DNA from: Paraburkholderia sp. BCC1885
GTDB taxonomy: Bacteria; Pseudomonadota; Gammaproteobacteria; Burkholderiales; Burkholderiaceae
Assembly: GCF_900996235.1 (NCBI RefSeq)
Contig: NZ_CAAJGM010000022.1
Location: 124,001-188,000, forward strand
Direction: 5' to 3'
Length of the DNA: 64,000 nucleotides
Under the pieces are notes generated by a model. The model saw nothing but the letters and a program-made list of their open reading frames with translations, was not told the DNA's origin and did no database searches. Made by a program: the position numbers and the translations under genes. Of this stretch, positions 1 to 8,541 are shown piece by piece; within the stretch, counting starts at the first letter, position 1; every line of letters begins with the position of its first letter.

Positions 1-770
1 ACCTCGGCATGCGGGATATCGCGCTTGAACGCCTCGGCGCCGGGCGGCAAAAAGAACGGATCATGTTTGCCCCACACCGCAAGCAGGCGTGGCTGATGGG
101 TACGGAAGTACGCCTGGAATTTCGGGTACAGCGCCACGTTGTTGCGGTAGTCGCGGAACAGGTCCAGTTGCACCTCGTGCGCGCCGGGCCGGCTCATATA
201 GAAGTCGTCGAGCGAATAACCATCCGGCGAAACCGCGCTCGCGTCGGGCACGCCATGCGTGTATTGCCAGACCGTCGTTTCATGCGTGAGCAGCGCCCGT
301 AGCGCCTCGCGGTTGGCGGGCGAGGCGTCCTGCCAATAGGCGCGAATCGGATTCCAGCCGTCGCTCAAACCTTCTTCATAGGCATTGCCGTTCTGCGAAA
401 TGATCGCCGTGATTCGCTCGGGATGGCTGACTGCCAGCCGGAAACCGGTCGGCGCGCCGTAATCGAAGACGTAGACCGCAAAGCGGTCGAAGCCGATCAC
501 TTCGGTAAAGCGCTCGATCACCCTGGCGATATTGTCGAACGTGTAGGCAAAGGTTTCGCGGCTCGGCAGATCGGACTGGCCAAAGCCCGGCAGATCCGGC
601 GCGACGATATGGAATTGGCTCGCGAGCTGCGGAATCAGGTCGCGGAACATATGGCTGGAACTGGGAAAGCCGTGCAGAAGCAGCAGCTTCGGGGCGCCCG
701 GGCGGCCGGCTTCGCGATAAAACACCTTAAAGCCGTCGACGTCGGCATGGCGGTAAGCAACAGCAGTCAT
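1..770 (-). CDS. Alpha/beta hydrolase, 3' end cut by window
   Basis: The reading frame starts at an ATG at 770, preceded by a good GAGGAG ribosome site, and runs off the left end without a stop, so only about 256 N-terminal residues are visible. The protein has the alpha/beta-hydrolase opening: LLLLHGFPSSSHMF (oxyanion HGFP), then APDLPGFGQSD. The usual nucleophile-elbow position reads VFDYGAPTGFRLA, with Asp as in haloalkane dehalogenases and epoxide hydrolases. Near the window edge WGKHDPFF resembles the segment carrying the acid or the strand before the catalytic His, which would lie outside the window. It probably hydrolyses an epoxide, halide or ester; the substrate cannot be told. It lies 83 bases downstream of another alpha/beta hydrolase on the same strand, probably one transcript driven from the divergent promoter region near 1.6 kb. 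Confidence 0.85.
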   Translation of the reverse strand, partial: MTAVAYRHADVDGFKVFYREAGRPGAPKLLLLHGFPSSSHMFRDLIPQLASQFHIVAPDLPGFGQSDLPSRETFAYTFDNIARVIERFTEVIGFDRFAVYVFDYGAPTGFRLAVSHPERITAIISQNGNAYEEGLSDGWNPIRAYWQDASPANREALRALLTHETTVWQYTHGVPDASAVSPDGYSLDDFYMSRPGAHEVQLDLFRDYRNNVALYPKFQAYFRTHQPRLLAVWGKHDPFFLPPGAEAFKRDIPHAE

Positions 771-853
771 GATTTCTCTCCTCAAGGGATCAGGATGTTG
801 CGGGCGACGGCCTGCGTCACGCGCGACAAGGCACGCGGAAATCCGCGCAAAAA

Positions 854-1549
854 TTAACGGGAAACGACCGAGCGGACCGCTTCCACGATGATGTCGGTCA
901 CCGCCTCGGGCGCGGTCACGAGCGGCGTGTGATCGGCCGCGTGTGAGCGCACCTGCGCCTTCATGCGCTCCGCCATGAAATGCTGGGTGGCCGGATCGAT
1001 CATGCGATCCTGCTGCGCGACGAGAAACCAGCTCGGACGGTCCTTCCACAACGGACGCCCAACCGCCTCGCCGATGCACGACACGGAAATCGGCCGCTGC
1101 GTCGCGGCCAGCACCGCGAGTTCCTGTGGCGTCGCGTGCTGGGCGAATGCCGCGCCGAAGGCGGCTTGCGGCAGCCAGATCAGGCCATGGGCATCGGGCG
1201 CGAGCTGCGGCGCCTGCGGATGCGCTTCGCCGCGGTAGAACACCTCGCCCACCGTTTCACCTTCGTCGGGGGCGAGCGCGGCCACGTACACCAACGCTTC
1301 CACCTTCGCGGACCGTGTTGCGCCGATCACGCCGCCCGCATAGGCATGCCCGGCCAGCACCACAGAGCCGTCGATACGTTCGAGCAGCCGGTCGAGCGCC
1401 GCCACGTCGTCGTGCAGCGAAGTCAGCGGCAAGGGCGCCGCGACCGTGTTGATCCCTTGCCCTTGCAGACGCTCGATTACACTGCGCCAGCTCGATCCGT
1501 CCGCCCATGCACCGTGCGCCAGCACGACGCTCACATTGTCAGATGTCAT
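854..1549 (-). CDS. Alpha/beta hydrolase (esterase-like)
   Basis: This is a 231-residue soluble protein of the compact alpha/beta-hydrolase type. Visible features are VVLAHGAWADGSSWRSVI near the N-terminus (oxyanion loop with HGAWADGSSW, typical of the pyrethroid-hydrolase/EstC-like subfamily), GHAYAGGVIGA at the nucleophile elbow, and a late Asp/His region (QQDRMIDPATQHFMAERM, then HAADHTPLVT). The elbow reads G-H-A-Y-A-G where family members usually have G-H-S-Y-G-G, so Ala replaces the expected catalytic Ser. The enzyme could be inactive, use another residue, or have a non-hydrolytic role. The ATG at 1549 has a GAGGAG site just upstream. It is first of two hydrolase genes transcribed leftward and is divergent from a CGNR-type regulator. 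Confidence 0.85.
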   Translation of the reverse strand: MTSDNVSVVLAHGAWADGSSWRSVIERLQGQGINTVAAPLPLTSLHDDVAALDRLLERIDGSVVLAGHAYAGGVIGATRSAKVEALVYVAALAPDEGETVGEVFYRGEAHPQAPQLAPDAHGLIWLPQAAFGAAFAQHATPQELAVLAATQRPISVSCIGEAVGRPLWKDRPSWFLVAQQDRMIDPATQHFMAERMKAQVRSHAADHTPLVTAPEAVTDIIVEAVRSVVSR

Positions 1550-1622
1550 GTCCCGCTCCTCTCAAGATAGTGGATGCCGCCTGGGTGATGCCGCCGGCGC
1601 CTCGCCAGCGGCGTCTTGCTAT

Positions 1623-1653
1623 GTAACCTTTGTTTCGTTGTTTTAAAGGTTAC
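1623..1653. promoter_or_regulatory. Perfect 9-bp inverted repeat, likely operator in divergent promoter region
   Basis: GTAACCTTT at 1623-1631 and AAAGGTTAC at 1645-1653 are exact reverse complements separated by 13 bases. A further copy of the half-site core GGTTAC occurs at 1690-1695, on top of the predicted -10 element of the rightward promoter. The position between a hydrolase operon and a divergent regulator gene suggests binding of that regulator; this is inference. Confidence 0.5.
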
Positions 1654-1669
1654 TCAACGGCGGTGTAAC

Positions 1670-1698
1670 TTGTCAAGTGTGTTTTTAACGGTTACTAT
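1670..1698 (+). promoter_or_regulatory. Predicted sigma-70 promoter of the CGNR regulator gene
   Basis: TTGTCA (1670-1675), a 17-base spacer and TACTAT (1693-1698) match vegetative promoter geometry. The -10 overlaps a GGTTAC half-site, which would fit autoregulation. The start codon at 1732 leaves a short leader. Confidence 0.5.
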
Positions 1699-1731
1699 TC
1701 GTCTGTCGTAATTGCAGATGGGTCTCAGAAA

Positions 1732-2364
1732 ATGGACTACCGTCAGATTCCTCCCATGTTGATTGCCGATGCGCGAGGTCTCGATTTCCTGAATTCGATC
1801 GCCACGCCGGTCGACGAAGAAGTCGACTGGATTAGCGATGGCGAAGGGCTGCTGGCCTGGCTGGAGCAGGCCGGCATGGTGCCGCCGACCGTGCTGGCGG
1901 CGTTGCGCGCTCAGTCGACGGCGGCCGAATTCGACGCCGTGGCGCGGCAGGCGCGCGAGCTGCGCGAGTGGTTCAGGGGTTTTGTGCGCGAGCGCAAGGG
2001 GCGCCCGCTGTCAGGCGTCGAGGCGCGCGAACTTGCGCCGCTGAACGATCTGCTCGAAGGCGACGAACGCTATGAGGAAGTGGTCGCCGAAGTCACGGAT
2101 GGCGTGGCGAGGCTGGAGCGGCGCGCGCGGCGGCGCTGGCGATCGGCGCAGTCGCTATTGCTGCCTATCGCCGAAGCGCTGGCGAGCCTGGTGTGTGACG
2201 AGGATTTCACGCAGGTGAAGGCCTGCGAAGGGGCGCGCTGCACGCTGATGTTTGTCGACCGCACGCGGGGCCACGCGCGCCGCTGGTGCAGCATGGCGGC
2301 GTGCGGCAACCGCGCGAAGGTCGCGGCGCATCGCAGCAGGCTAAAACAGCAGGGAAGCCACTGA
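1732..2364 (+). CDS. CGNR zinc-finger (ABATE-domain) regulator
   Basis: This 210-residue protein has the two-part layout of the ABATE/CGNR family. An N-terminal all-helical ABATE-like domain (about 1-150) contains the DFLNS motif (RGLDFLNSIATP), and a C-terminal zinc finger (about 165-205) reads CEGARCTLMFVDRTRGHARRW then CSMAACGNRAKVAAHR. The Cys pairs and the CGNR box that names the family are intact. Such proteins are presumed DNA-binding transcription factors of small catabolic or stress loci. It is transcribed away from two alpha/beta hydrolase genes, with inverted GGTTAC repeats in the shared promoter region, so it is the likely local regulator of those hydrolases. No ligand can be inferred. 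Confidence 0.85.
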   Translation: MDYRQIPPMLIADARGLDFLNSIATPVDEEVDWISDGEGLLAWLEQAGMVPPTVLAALRAQSTAAEFDAVARQARELREWFRGFVRERKGRPLSGVEARELAPLNDLLEGDERYEEVVAEVTDGVARLERRARRRWRSAQSLLLPIAEALASLVCDEDFTQVKACEGARCTLMFVDRTRGHARRWCSMAACGNRAKVAAHRSRLKQQGSH

Positions 2365-2409
2365 CCGGGCGTATCAAGACGTCCGGTCTATAGCGGCGGT
2401 TCAGATCAA

Positions 2410-2640
2410 TCAGGCGCCGAGACCTGGCCCGAAATTGCCCGCGAGCAACGGGGTGACGGAGGCGATATCCGGGTAGTCCTGCTCGGGCAGGCCGTCGAGC
2501 ATTGTCAGCACTTCGTTGCTGGCGCCGGCTTCGCGGGCGATATCGACGAGTCCGTCCTTGTTGATCGGAAACTTCGCCTCACGCAGCAGATCGGCGAGTT
2601 GCAGGTTGATTGCTTCGCCAGGGATAGCCGAGCCGGCCAT
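2410..2640 (-). CDS. DUF2795 family small protein
   Basis: This is a 76-residue protein if translation starts at the ATG at 2640, which has an AGGAG site nine bases upstream; a longer frame from 2682 lacks a ribosome site. The sequence resembles DUF2795: a helix with LADLLREAKFPINKDGLVDIAREAGASNEVLTML followed by LPEQDYPDIASV. Members are short cytoplasmic proteins of unknown function, often found near stress genes in Burkholderia and actinobacteria. It stands alone between a + strand regulator and another small minus-strand gene. Confidence 0.75.
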   Translation of the reverse strand: MAGSAIPGEAINLQLADLLREAKFPINKDGLVDIAREAGASNEVLTMLDGLPEQDYPDIASVTPLLAGNFGPGLGA

Positions 2641-2731
2641 GCACGTACTCCTCATTAGGTGATCAATATGCTGCGCGGTCATGCGGATGCATGAAGGCCG
2701 CGCGCTGCCTCATGCAGGAGAAAAGCCGGAC

Positions 2732-2992
2732 TCAGGTTTGCAGATGTTCGTCCTGCCCGGTGAGCCCGCGTTCGAGATGCCGCGATTTGGGCAGCGCGAT
2801 GTGCTCCCACTGTTGCGGACGGTTCTCGTCCGTGACGGCCGCGCCGGGCGCGACCGGGGCAACCGGTGCGGCGTCCGCCCGTTCCACGGCCGAATGCGCG
2901 GGACTGGCGGTGTTATCGAGCGCGGTATGAACCGGCGCCGCGAAGCACGACGCGGACAGCGTCACCATGACTATCAGTGTCGAGATTTTCAT
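2732..2992 (-). CDS. Small exported protein of unknown function
   Basis: This is an 86-residue frame with an ATG at 2992 preceded by a very strong AGGAGG site; longer upstream frames lack one. The first 19 residues (MKISTLIVMVTLSASCFAA) form a clear signal peptide; a Cys near the cleavage region makes a lipoprotein possible, but the lipobox is poor (SASC). The mature part is Ala/Pro/Val-rich and then polar, ending in a charged segment. I do not recognise a family. It is followed by DUF2795 on the same strand, about 90 bases away. Confidence 0.6.
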   Translation of the reverse strand: MKISTLIVMVTLSASCFAAPVHTALDNTASPAHSAVERADAAPVAPVAPGAAVTDENRPQQWEHIALPKSRHLERGLTGQDEHLQT

Positions 2993-3224
2993 CGCCCGAC
3001 CTCCTATCACATGCAGCGCAGAGACTGCAGCAAGCGCTGTGCCATTCCTGCGGCCGCAGGGGAGGCGCGCGCTTCGTGCGGCCGCGTTGGCCGCGCGCCG
3101 CACTTCTTCCATCTTAGACGGCAAATCTTGCAACTGCCGCACAAAAGCGCGCATGGCGGTGAAAAGCGGGAGTGGGCGCCTGGGAATGCGGCAGCCGGGT
3201 GGCCGTACTTCGCGCAACGCGGGT

Positions 3225-4958
3225 TCAGCGCGTCGGGTTCATGCGGAAATAGGCGTCAAGCAGCGAAGTCTTATAGACCACCCCGGCCAGCGTCGGATGC
3301 GCCACGCTTTCGATTACCGGCAGCCGCTCGCCCTGAAAAGCCATGAAATGCTGCAGTGCAACGCCGAGCGACATATCGGGCGTGAGCACATCGAAGTGCG
3401 GCTGCAGGTAGTCGGCGGCGGTTTTGTCGGCGGTGTCGCGCTTGTCCAGCAGGTCGGAGGTGATGTCCTTCAAGGCGACCACGCCGAGAAACGCCCCGGC
3501 CGCGTCGGCGACATACAGATATTTCACCGGATACTCGAGGAACACCCGGGTCATCTCCTGCACGGTCGCGCCCGGCTGCACCACGGTTTGCGCCGGACGA
3601 ATCAGTTCGCGCATCTGGGTGGCGCGCAGCCGCACGCGCTCCTGTTCCTCGCGATTGCGCAGCAGGGTGATCTCGTACATCGAAGTTTTGCCGATCGCCC
3701 GCGCCACGAAATATGCCACCACGCATGACAGCATCAGCGGCAGCACGACCTGATAGCTGAGCGTCATTTCGAAGATCATCAGGATGGCCATGAGCGGCGC
3801 CTGGGTGGCGCCGGCGAGGAAAGCGCCCATGCCGACCATGGCGTAAGCATACGGCGCCGAGGTGGCGTGCGGCCACAGCGCATGCATGCCCTGGCCGAAC
3901 AGCGAGCCCACCACCGCGCCGACGAACAGGGTCGGGGTGAAAATGCCGCCCACCGCGCCTGAGCCGGCGGTGGCGGCGGTCGCCACCAGCTTGAACACCA
4001 GCACGAAGACGAGCGCCGTCCACGTCCACGGCGAATGCAGGATGGAATTGACGACGCTGTAGCCATTGCCCCACACATCGGGCGACCATACCGACAGAAT
4101 CCCCACCACAAGTCCGCCCAGCGCGAGCCTGACCGGCAGCGGCAACGGCAGTTTGCGAAAACCGGCCTTCGAGACATCGAGCATGCGCAGAAATTGCGGC
4201 GCCGCCGCGCCGCACAGCACGCCCAGCGCGACGAACAGCAGCACTTCGAGGCCGGCCACCGGCGGGAACATCGGCATTTCGTATGGCGGCCGGTAACCGG
4301 TGAATTCGCGCATGGTGATGTTGGCCACCACCGCCGCGACCACCACCGGGCCGAAACTCTCCATGGCGATCGAGCCGAGCACGATCTCGGTGACAAAGAA
4401 GGCGCCCGCGATTGGCGCGCTATACGCCGAGGTGATCCCGGCGGCCGCGCCGCAGGCCACCAGCAGGCGCAGACGCGGCGGATCGAAGTGGACCCAGCGG
4501 CCGATCAGCGACGCGCACAGCGCCGCGAGCTGCACCATCGGACCTTCGCGGCCGATCGAGCCGCCGCTGGCAATCGTGAAGAGCGACGACACGCTGCGCC
4601 AGAAGCTAAGCCGCACCGGCACGATGCCGTCGCCGATCGCGACGGCCTCCATGTAATCGGTGTGGGTGTGCTTGTCGGCGTGGCGCCGCGCGATCAGCAG
4701 CAGGAAGCCGGCGATCAGGCCGCCCACGGCCGGCAGCCAGATGCGCAGGGTCCACGGCATGCGCCGGGCCATTTCGACGAAGCTGCCGGCGTCGCCGGAA
4801 ATCGCCTGTTGCAGCAGCGAGATGGCCTCGCGAAAGGCGACGGTCGCGAGCGCGCCCGCGACCCCGACCACCACCGACCAGACCAGCATCGTATGGGCCT
4901 CGGAGAGTCGAAACAGCGCTTGCGCGCGGGTACGCAGCTTCAGCAGGAATGAGAGCAC
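3225..4958 (-). CDS. ClC-family chloride channel/transporter with CBS pair
   Basis: This is a voltage-gated-ClC-type membrane protein of about 577 residues that moves chloride (or fluoride/nitrate) across the inner membrane. The selectivity motifs are visible: GSIGREGPMVQ (with the gating Glu of GxEGP), GSGAVGGIFTPTL (family GxFxP element) and many hydrophobic helices between. The last about 130 residues are two CBS repeats (from MRELIRPAQTVV to VVYKTSLLDAYFRM), which bind nucleotides in relatives. The start is uncertain: I chose a GTG at 4958, where conserved sequence begins, but the frame stays open to a GTG at 5045 and neither has a clear ribosome site. It is a single gene; exchange and channel activity cannot be distinguished from sequence. 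Confidence 0.88.
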   Translation of the reverse strand: MLSFLLKLRTRAQALFRLSEAHTMLVWSVVVGVAGALATVAFREAISLLQQAISGDAGSFVEMARRMPWTLRIWLPAVGGLIAGFLLLIARRHADKHTHTDYMEAVAIGDGIVPVRLSFWRSVSSLFTIASGGSIGREGPMVQLAALCASLIGRWVHFDPPRLRLLVACGAAAGITSAYSAPIAGAFFVTEIVLGSIAMESFGPVVVAAVVANITMREFTGYRPPYEMPMFPPVAGLEVLLFVALGVLCGAAAPQFLRMLDVSKAGFRKLPLPLPVRLALGGLVVGILSVWSPDVWGNGYSVVNSILHSPWTWTALVFVLVFKLVATAATAGSGAVGGIFTPTLFVGAVVGSLFGQGMHALWPHATSAPYAYAMVGMGAFLAGATQAPLMAILMIFEMTLSYQVVLPLMLSCVVAYFVARAIGKTSMYEITLLRNREEQERVRLRATQMRELIRPAQTVVQPGATVQEMTRVFLEYPVKYLYVADAAGAFLGVVALKDITSDLLDKRDTADKTAADYLQPHFDVLTPDMSLGVALQHFMAFQGERLPVIESVAHPTLAGVVYKTSLLDAYFRMNPTR

Positions 4959-5112
4959 GACGGCGGCAGGGTAGGTGAAAAAGGGAGAGCAATCGCGCGC
5001 AAGAATAGCATTGCGTGACGCGCGCGGGACAGGCCCTGCGGCCACGTTGCGATCAGGGCTTGCGCGCGGCGGGGAGGCCGCGCGCCATGCGCCGTCAGGC
5101 CTGTCGGAGCCC

Positions 5113-5850
5113 TCACCGGGCGGCCTTGTCGAGTTCGGGATAGTGTCGGAAGATGCCCGTTTCGTTGTAGGCGAGGCGCCGCTTCGAAGTCAGATAGGCG
5201 GCGATGTTGGGACGTGCCGCTACCGCGTCGTGCAGCGCGGCGAGCAGCGGATAGTGCTCGCCGAAATGCTTCATCGCCCGTGGAAACGCGTAGTGCAGGC
5301 CGTCGATCAACTGGAACATGGAGAGGTCGACATAGGTCAGCTTGTCGCCCACCAGATGCGCGTCGCTCTGATAGTTCTGCGTGATCACGCGCTCGAAATA
5401 ATGCATGAACTTCGGGATCCGATGGTCGATGAAATCATGGGCGCGGATTTTCGCCGCCTCTTTCTGGTCCTCGTAATAAAGGCCCGAGGCGAGCGGGTGA
5501 TGCGTGTCGTGGACTTCGGTGACGACGTCGGCAATCGTCATTTGCAGGCCGTTGGCGACGTAGCGCAGGCCGTCGTCGGCCGGGGCGAGGCCGAGCTTCG
5601 GCCCGAGATAGAACAGGATGTTGGCGGTCTGCGAGATCAGCAGATTGCCGTCGCGCAGGAACGGCGGCGCGAACGGCGGGCAGGACTCGTGCCGGCTGTC
5701 CATCACGGACATCATCGCGCCGGTGCCGAGCCCCTTCGCTTCGCTGCCGCGCGCCACTTCGACGTAGTCCGCGCGTGCTTCTTCCAGTGCCAGCCGCACG
5801 AATTCCCCGCGGCCTTGCAAACCGTCCCAATAGTAGAGTTCAAAGCTCAT
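5113..5850 (-). CDS. Glutathione S-transferase family protein
   Basis: This is a 245-residue cytosolic GST-like protein. The N-terminal thioredoxin-fold half begins FELYYWDGLQGRGEFVRLALEEA, with a Tyr at the sigma/alpha-class active-site position, and carries the SQTANILFYLG element (glutathione gamma-Glu binding) around residues 73-83. The remainder is the all-helical domain (LTYVDLSMFQLIDGL, the conserved N-capping Asp region). The ATG at 5850 has GAGAGGA nine bases upstream; a frame extension to 5910 has none. It probably conjugates glutathione to electrophiles. It sits alone between the ClC gene and the YeiH-type exporter, all on the minus strand. Confidence 0.85.
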   Translation of the reverse strand: MSFELYYWDGLQGRGEFVRLALEEARADYVEVARGSEAKGLGTGAMMSVMDSRHESCPPFAPPFLRDGNLLISQTANILFYLGPKLGLAPADDGLRYVANGLQMTIADVVTEVHDTHHPLASGLYYEDQKEAAKIRAHDFIDHRIPKFMHYFERVITQNYQSDAHLVGDKLTYVDLSMFQLIDGLHYAFPRAMKHFGEHYPLLAALHDAVAARPNIAAYLTSKRRLAYNETGIFRHYPELDKAAR

Positions 5851-6055
5851 CGATCGATCCTCTCCCGGTTGATTTCCGCTGAGTTGCGGTTGATTCGAAC
5901 TGCGCCGCAATCAGTATGCCGTGCGAGCGCGCCGCGTTGTGGGGAGAAATGCAGGCAAACCGTCTGCCAAAACGCATCAAGCCCCGCACGCGGCGGGGCT
6001 CTTTGCAACCGGCGTGCAACCGGCGGGGACTGCGGCCGGACGCGCTAGGCGTGGC

Positions 6056-7153
6056 TCAACCGAACAGGCGCTGCACCGCCCAGGTGATGCCCAGGCCGCC
6101 GCCAATCAGCCAGACATACAGGATCAGCCCGGTGGTCAGCGCGCGTGGACCGGCCTCACGGATCTGCGAGATGCGGGTTTCGATGCCGAGCGCGGTCATG
6201 GCCATGGTGAGCGCGAAGGTGTCGAGCGTGTTGACCGTCTGCGTGGCCGCTTCGGGCAGCACGTGCAGCGAATTCACTACTACGCAGCCGAGGAAACCGA
6301 GCGCGAACCAGGGAATCGCCAGCTTGCGCGGGGCGTGCGCGGCACCGGTTTCGCCGGCGGCTTGCGAAGCCGTGGCGCCACGGCGCGCCGGCCGGTTGAT
6401 CCACAGGCCGATCGCGAGCAGCACCGGCACCAGCAGCATCACGCGCGTCATCTTGACGATGGTGGCGATGTGGGTCGCCTCCGGGCTGACGTTGCTGGCC
6501 GCGCCTACGACCTGAGCGACTTCGTGAATCGTGCCGCCGAAGAACAGCCCCGCGCCGATGGTATCCAGATGCAGCCAGCCGGCCTTGAACAGGATCGGGT
6601 AGAGGAACATCGAGAGGGTGCCGAACAGCACCACGCTGCCGACCGCCATGGCGCTCTTGTGCGGCTTCGATTGCAGCGTCGATTCGAAGGCGAGCACGGC
6701 GGCCGCGCCGCAGATCGCGCTGCCGGCGGCGGTAAGCAGCGCCGTGTCACGGTCGAGCTTCATCAGCTTCATGCCGGCCCAGGTGCCGATGACCAGCGTG
6801 CTCACCACCACCAGCACCGATTCGGCGAGGCCGGGCAGGCCGACCTGGGCGATTTCCTGCAGGCTGACCCGCAGGCCGAAGAACGCCACGGCGATGCGCA
6901 ACAGTCTGCGCGCCGAAAAGTTGACGCCGGCGGCCCAACTGGCCGGCATGCCGTCGCGCAACGCGTTGCCGTACACGGCGCCGGCGACGATGCCGACGAT
7001 CAGCGGGCTGAGGCCGAGCCCGGCGATGGCCGGCACGGCGGCGATGCGGGTCACGGCGGCGGCGAACAGGGCGACGAACAGGACGCCGTTGAGCTGTCCT
7101 CGGGTGCTGGAAGCAGTAGCGGGGGGCGTGGCGTGCAGTTGAGCGGTGGACAT
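6056..7153 (-). CDS. YeiH-family (UPF0324) putative sulfate exporter
   Basis: This is a 365-residue polytopic membrane protein with about ten hydrophobic segments. Family landmarks are GLSPLIVGIVAGAVYGN, GVNFSARRLLRIAVAFFGLRVSL and GSAICGAAAVLAFEST, then TIHEVAQVVGAA, which is characteristic of UPF0324/YeiH. The ATG at 7153 has GAGG eight bases upstream; a longer frame to 7237 lacks a site and overlaps the promoter region. In enterobacteria yeiH is paired with the LysR regulator yeiE; here too a LysR gene is divergent, 115 bases away. A role in exporting sulfate or sulfonates is the usual annotation but is weakly proven. Confidence 0.85.
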   Translation of the reverse strand: MSTAQLHATPPATASSTRGQLNGVLFVALFAAAVTRIAAVPAIAGLGLSPLIVGIVAGAVYGNALRDGMPASWAAGVNFSARRLLRIAVAFFGLRVSLQEIAQVGLPGLAESVLVVVSTLVIGTWAGMKLMKLDRDTALLTAAGSAICGAAAVLAFESTLQSKPHKSAMAVGSVVLFGTLSMFLYPILFKAGWLHLDTIGAGLFFGGTIHEVAQVVGAASNVSPEATHIATIVKMTRVMLLVPVLLAIGLWINRPARRGATASQAAGETGAAHAPRKLAIPWFALGFLGCVVVNSLHVLPEAATQTVNTLDTFALTMAMTALGIETRISQIREAGPRALTTGLILYVWLIGGGLGITWAVQRLFG

Positions 7154-7205
7154 GGTGTCGCCTCGTAGGCGGGTTTGGATCGGATGGCCTAATCCTAGTT
7201 TGAAT

Positions 7206-7258
7206 ATATCGATATGAAAAATCGTCATTTGTGACATAAACTATCGGCTGAACTGATA
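7206..7258. promoter_or_regulatory. Divergent yeiH-lysR control region with palindromes
   Basis: The 115-base AT-rich gap between divergent genes holds a perfect 10-bp palindrome ATATCGATAT (7206-7215) and a TATC-N9-GATA inverted repeat (7242-7258), the spacing typical of LysR-type T-N11-A boxes. Binding by the adjacent regulator is inferred. Confidence 0.45.
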
Positions 7259-7268
7259 ATTAAGCGCC

Positions 7269-8171
7269 ATGACCCCCGACCAGCTTATAACTTTCGCCGC
7301 CGTCGCCGAGCATCGCAATATCAGCCGGGCGGCGCTCGCCTTGCATCTGTCGCAGCCGGCGGTGTCGGGGCAACTGCGCCTGTTGCAGGAAGAGTTCGGC
7401 GAGCCGCTTTATCAGCGCGACGGCCGCGGCGTGCGTCTGACGCCGGCTGGCGAGCAACTTGCCAGCTATGCCATGCGGCTGCGCGACACGTGGCGGCAAG
7501 CCCATGCCTATCGCGATGCGCTGCGCGGGCTGGAGAGCGGCACGCTGCGGGTCGGCGCGAGCACCACGCCCGCGAGCTACCTGCTGCCGTATCTGATTGC
7601 CGGCTTTCACCGGCTGTTTCCGGACGTGACGCTGCATACGACGGATGGCAACACGGCTGAGATTGTCGGCGCGCTGGCTTCGCTGGATATCGCTTTGGTG
7701 GAAGGGCCGGTGGGTGCCGATCTGCCGCCCGATACGGCGGTGCGGCCGTGGCGCGAGGACGAGATCGTGGCGATCATGCCGCGCGGCCATCCGCTTGCCG
7801 GCAATTTTGGAGAGGGGGCGGCGGCCGGCCGCATCGAGCTGGCCGAACTTGGCGCGCATCCGCTGGTGCTGCGCGAGGCCGGATCGGGCGTGCGTCAGAT
7901 GGTCGAGCGGGCCTTCGCGCGCGCGGGCGTGCCCATGCGGGTCGCGCTGGAGATCGCCGGGGTCGAAGGGGTGAAGGAAGCCGTGCGCGCGGGGATGGGC
8001 GTCGGCTTCGTTTCGGCCATGTCGATGCGCCACGAAAGCGCGGCGTTGTGCCGGTTCTCGCTCGGTCCGGAGCCGTTGACGCGGCGCTTCTCCATTCTGA
8101 TTCCGCATGCCAGTGCGCCGTCGCGCGTGGTGGAGCGGTTTCTTGAGCTGACCCATGCCGAAGGGGCGTGA
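7269..8171 (+). CDS. LysR-family transcriptional regulator
   Basis: This is a 300-residue LysR-type regulator with an N-terminal winged helix-turn-helix (residues about 1-60, HRNISRAALALHLSQPAVSGQLRLLQEEFG) and a C-terminal periplasmic-binding-like effector domain (from about 88, LRVGASTTPASYLLPYLIAGF). It is divergent from the YeiH-like exporter gene, the arrangement seen for yeiE/yeiH and for cysL-type regulators, so it probably activates that gene in response to a sulfur- or nitrogen-related small molecule. The ATG at 7269 gives the canonical start a few residues before the helix-turn-helix. Confidence 0.88.
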   Translation: MTPDQLITFAAVAEHRNISRAALALHLSQPAVSGQLRLLQEEFGEPLYQRDGRGVRLTPAGEQLASYAMRLRDTWRQAHAYRDALRGLESGTLRVGASTTPASYLLPYLIAGFHRLFPDVTLHTTDGNTAEIVGALASLDIALVEGPVGADLPPDTAVRPWREDEIVAIMPRGHPLAGNFGEGAAAGRIELAELGAHPLVLREAGSGVRQMVERAFARAGVPMRVALEIAGVEGVKEAVRAGMGVGFVSAMSMRHESAALCRFSLGPEPLTRRFSILIPHASAPSRVVERFLELTHAEGA

Positions 8172-8541
8172 GCGGGAGGCATGAATCGGGACTTGAATCG
8201 GGGCCCGACATGCTCGCCGGCCCACCAATGAGAATCAAAATATTTGTCGGCGCGCGTTCAAAACATTCATTGCGGTTCAATTGCCCGTTGCTATACTAAA
8301 TTCCAGTTGATTGAGTCTGGAAATGGGAAATAATCACGTTTATTCAGATAATCGAATGTGGGTGATCGTCTGGGTAAACAATTAATTTTCAGATTGATCG
8401 GCACGCTCCGTTTCGAATAAGTCAATTGTAAATGATCCTGTTGCGGGAGGATGGCGTTCGTCCCGTTATATATGCATGTTTATTAGCCTGATCGTCAATT
8501 TTTAATTTGTTTATTTCGAATTCTGCTCAGGGAGTTTAAAA
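8172..8541. promoter_or_regulatory. AT-rich promoter region of the ureide/carbamoyl operon
   Basis: This 370-base gap has no gene and is clearly more AT-rich than its surroundings. A promoter with TTGCGG (8270-8275), 16-base spacer and TATACT (8292-8297) is visible. Just after it lies an inverted repeat, TTCCAG (8301-8306) and CTGGAA (8317-8322), spaced by 10 bases and covering the expected transcription start, a likely operator. About 220 bases of untranslated leader would follow. Confidence 0.5.
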
